Below, in pieces: positions 13,217-13,452 of a stretch of DNA of 13,452 nucleotides. Position numbers and translations under genes: made by a program. Where the stretch lies: assembly GCA_022712075.1 (NCBI GenBank), contig JALAHE010000319.1, positions 1 through 13,452 of the forward strand, given 5' to 3'. This DNA is from Galactobacter sp. (GTDB lineage Bacteria; Actinomycetota; Actinomycetes; Actinomycetales; Micrococcaceae). Every line of letters begins with the position of its first letter. Position 1 is the first letter of the stretch. The notes under the pieces were generated by a model. The model was not told the DNA's origin, did no database searches, and was given only the letters and a program-made list of their open reading frames with translations.

Positions 13217-13452
13217 ATGCACGACGGCGCAATGCCGGGACCGCGCGGCCCTCGCCCCGCCCACGGGGCGAGGGCCGCGCGCCGTCGTACCAGCGTCGCC
13301 CGCCGGTCGGTGGGGGCCGCCTTGGCGGCCGCCACCGCGCTGGCCCTGAGCGGGTGCGGCCTGCTGCCGTGGTCCCTGCCCACTCCATCCGGCCCGGTGA
13401 CGTCGAGTAGCGCCGCGACCTCCGCCGCGCCGTCGAGCACCCCTGCCCCGTC
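13217..13452 (+). CDS. Second lipoprotein, N-terminal part only (cut by the window end)
   Basis: An open frame runs from the ATG at 13217 to the last base without a stop (78 codons plus two bases). It encodes an Arg-rich N-region (PRGPRPAHGARAARRR, then TSVARRS), a hydrophobic core GAALAAATALAL and the lipobox LSGC (cysteine at residue 47). A Pro/Ser/Thr/Ala linker follows, the usual tether of actinobacterial surface lipoproteins. The functional domain lies beyond the window, so no role can be given. The start is uncertain: ATG 13217 and ATG 13232 both lack a good Shine-Dalgarno sequence, and GTG 13310 would leave no basic N-region. It is only 10 bases after the first lipoprotein and probably co-transcribed, although a strong hairpin lies in its first codons. 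Confidence 0.7.
   Translation, partial: MHDGAMPGPRGPRPAHGARAARRRTSVARRSVGAALAAATALALSGCGLLPWSLPTPSGPVTSSSAATSAAPSSTPAP
13242..13281. other. 18-bp perfect stem-loop in the 5' part of the second lipoprotein gene
   Basis: The arms (13242-13259 and 13264-13281) are perfectly complementary around a four-base loop, CCCA. A further 10-bp pair, ACGACGGCGC (13221-13230) with GCGCCGTCGT (13279-13288), overlaps its base and offers a competing fold. There is no T-run, but actinobacterial terminators often lack one. It may end the first lipoprotein transcript, attenuate the second gene, or both. Confidence 0.75.

Overview
The window is about 70% G+C, uses many GTG and TTG starts, and packs its genes tightly. 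This fits a high-GC actinobacterium (a chromosomal accessory or catabolic region). The genus cannot be named from the sequence. I see no rRNA, tRNA, CRISPR array, insertion sequence or phage gene. I call 14 genes; the last is cut by the window end and has no stop codon here. Positions 1-91 hold only the intergenic DNA downstream of the first gene. Apart from the ~190-base gap at 12478-12669, whose sites are listed, no stretch of over 150 bases is left without a gene.

Region A (92-1389) is a divergent pair: a GNAT acetyltransferase with an extra C-terminal domain, and a small acidic protein of unknown function. Both start codons sit 6-8 bases after a TANNNT -10 hexamer and have no Shine-Dalgarno sequence, so both look leaderless. 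Region B (1427-3691) is a divergent pair of an MFS exporter and an unusual regulator, an HxlR-type winged helix fused to a peroxiredoxin-like domain. The gap between them holds a perfect 11+1+11 palindrome, the obvious operator for the fusion protein.

Region C (3681-8789) is the most interesting part. An Lrp/AsnC regulator (5878-6354) lies between two small hydrolase operons. On the minus strand are two translationally coupled phosphotriesterase-family paralogs: one keeps all six metal ligands, the other has lost five. On the plus strand are a cytoplasmic PgdA/PuuE-type NodB-fold deacetylase or cyclic-amidase and a C45-type Ntn-hydrolase, joined by a TGATG overlap. The Lrp-PTE gap carries the palindrome GTCTAC-4-GTAGAC, and the region before the deacetylase carries two copies of CAACGCATTGCG 31 bp apart. 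I infer a small-molecule amide/lactone degradation or detoxification locus under local control. A perfect 19-bp stem (longer with its outer stem) ends it and works in both directions.

Region D (8930-12477, minus strand) is an ABC-2 exporter (ATPase, then permease) followed by a DesK/DesR-type histidine kinase and NarL-family response regulator. This gene content matches the antibiotic- or membrane-stress-sensing modules of the LnrJK-LnrLMN/YvfRSTU type. A CATGAC-4-GTCATG dyad upstream of the ATPase gene is a candidate response-regulator site.

Region E (12670-13452) holds two lipoprotein genes in tandem on the plus strand. The first has a septum-formation-like Cys-containing domain. The second is truncated by the window end, and an 18-bp perfect stem-loop lies inside its 5' coding region.
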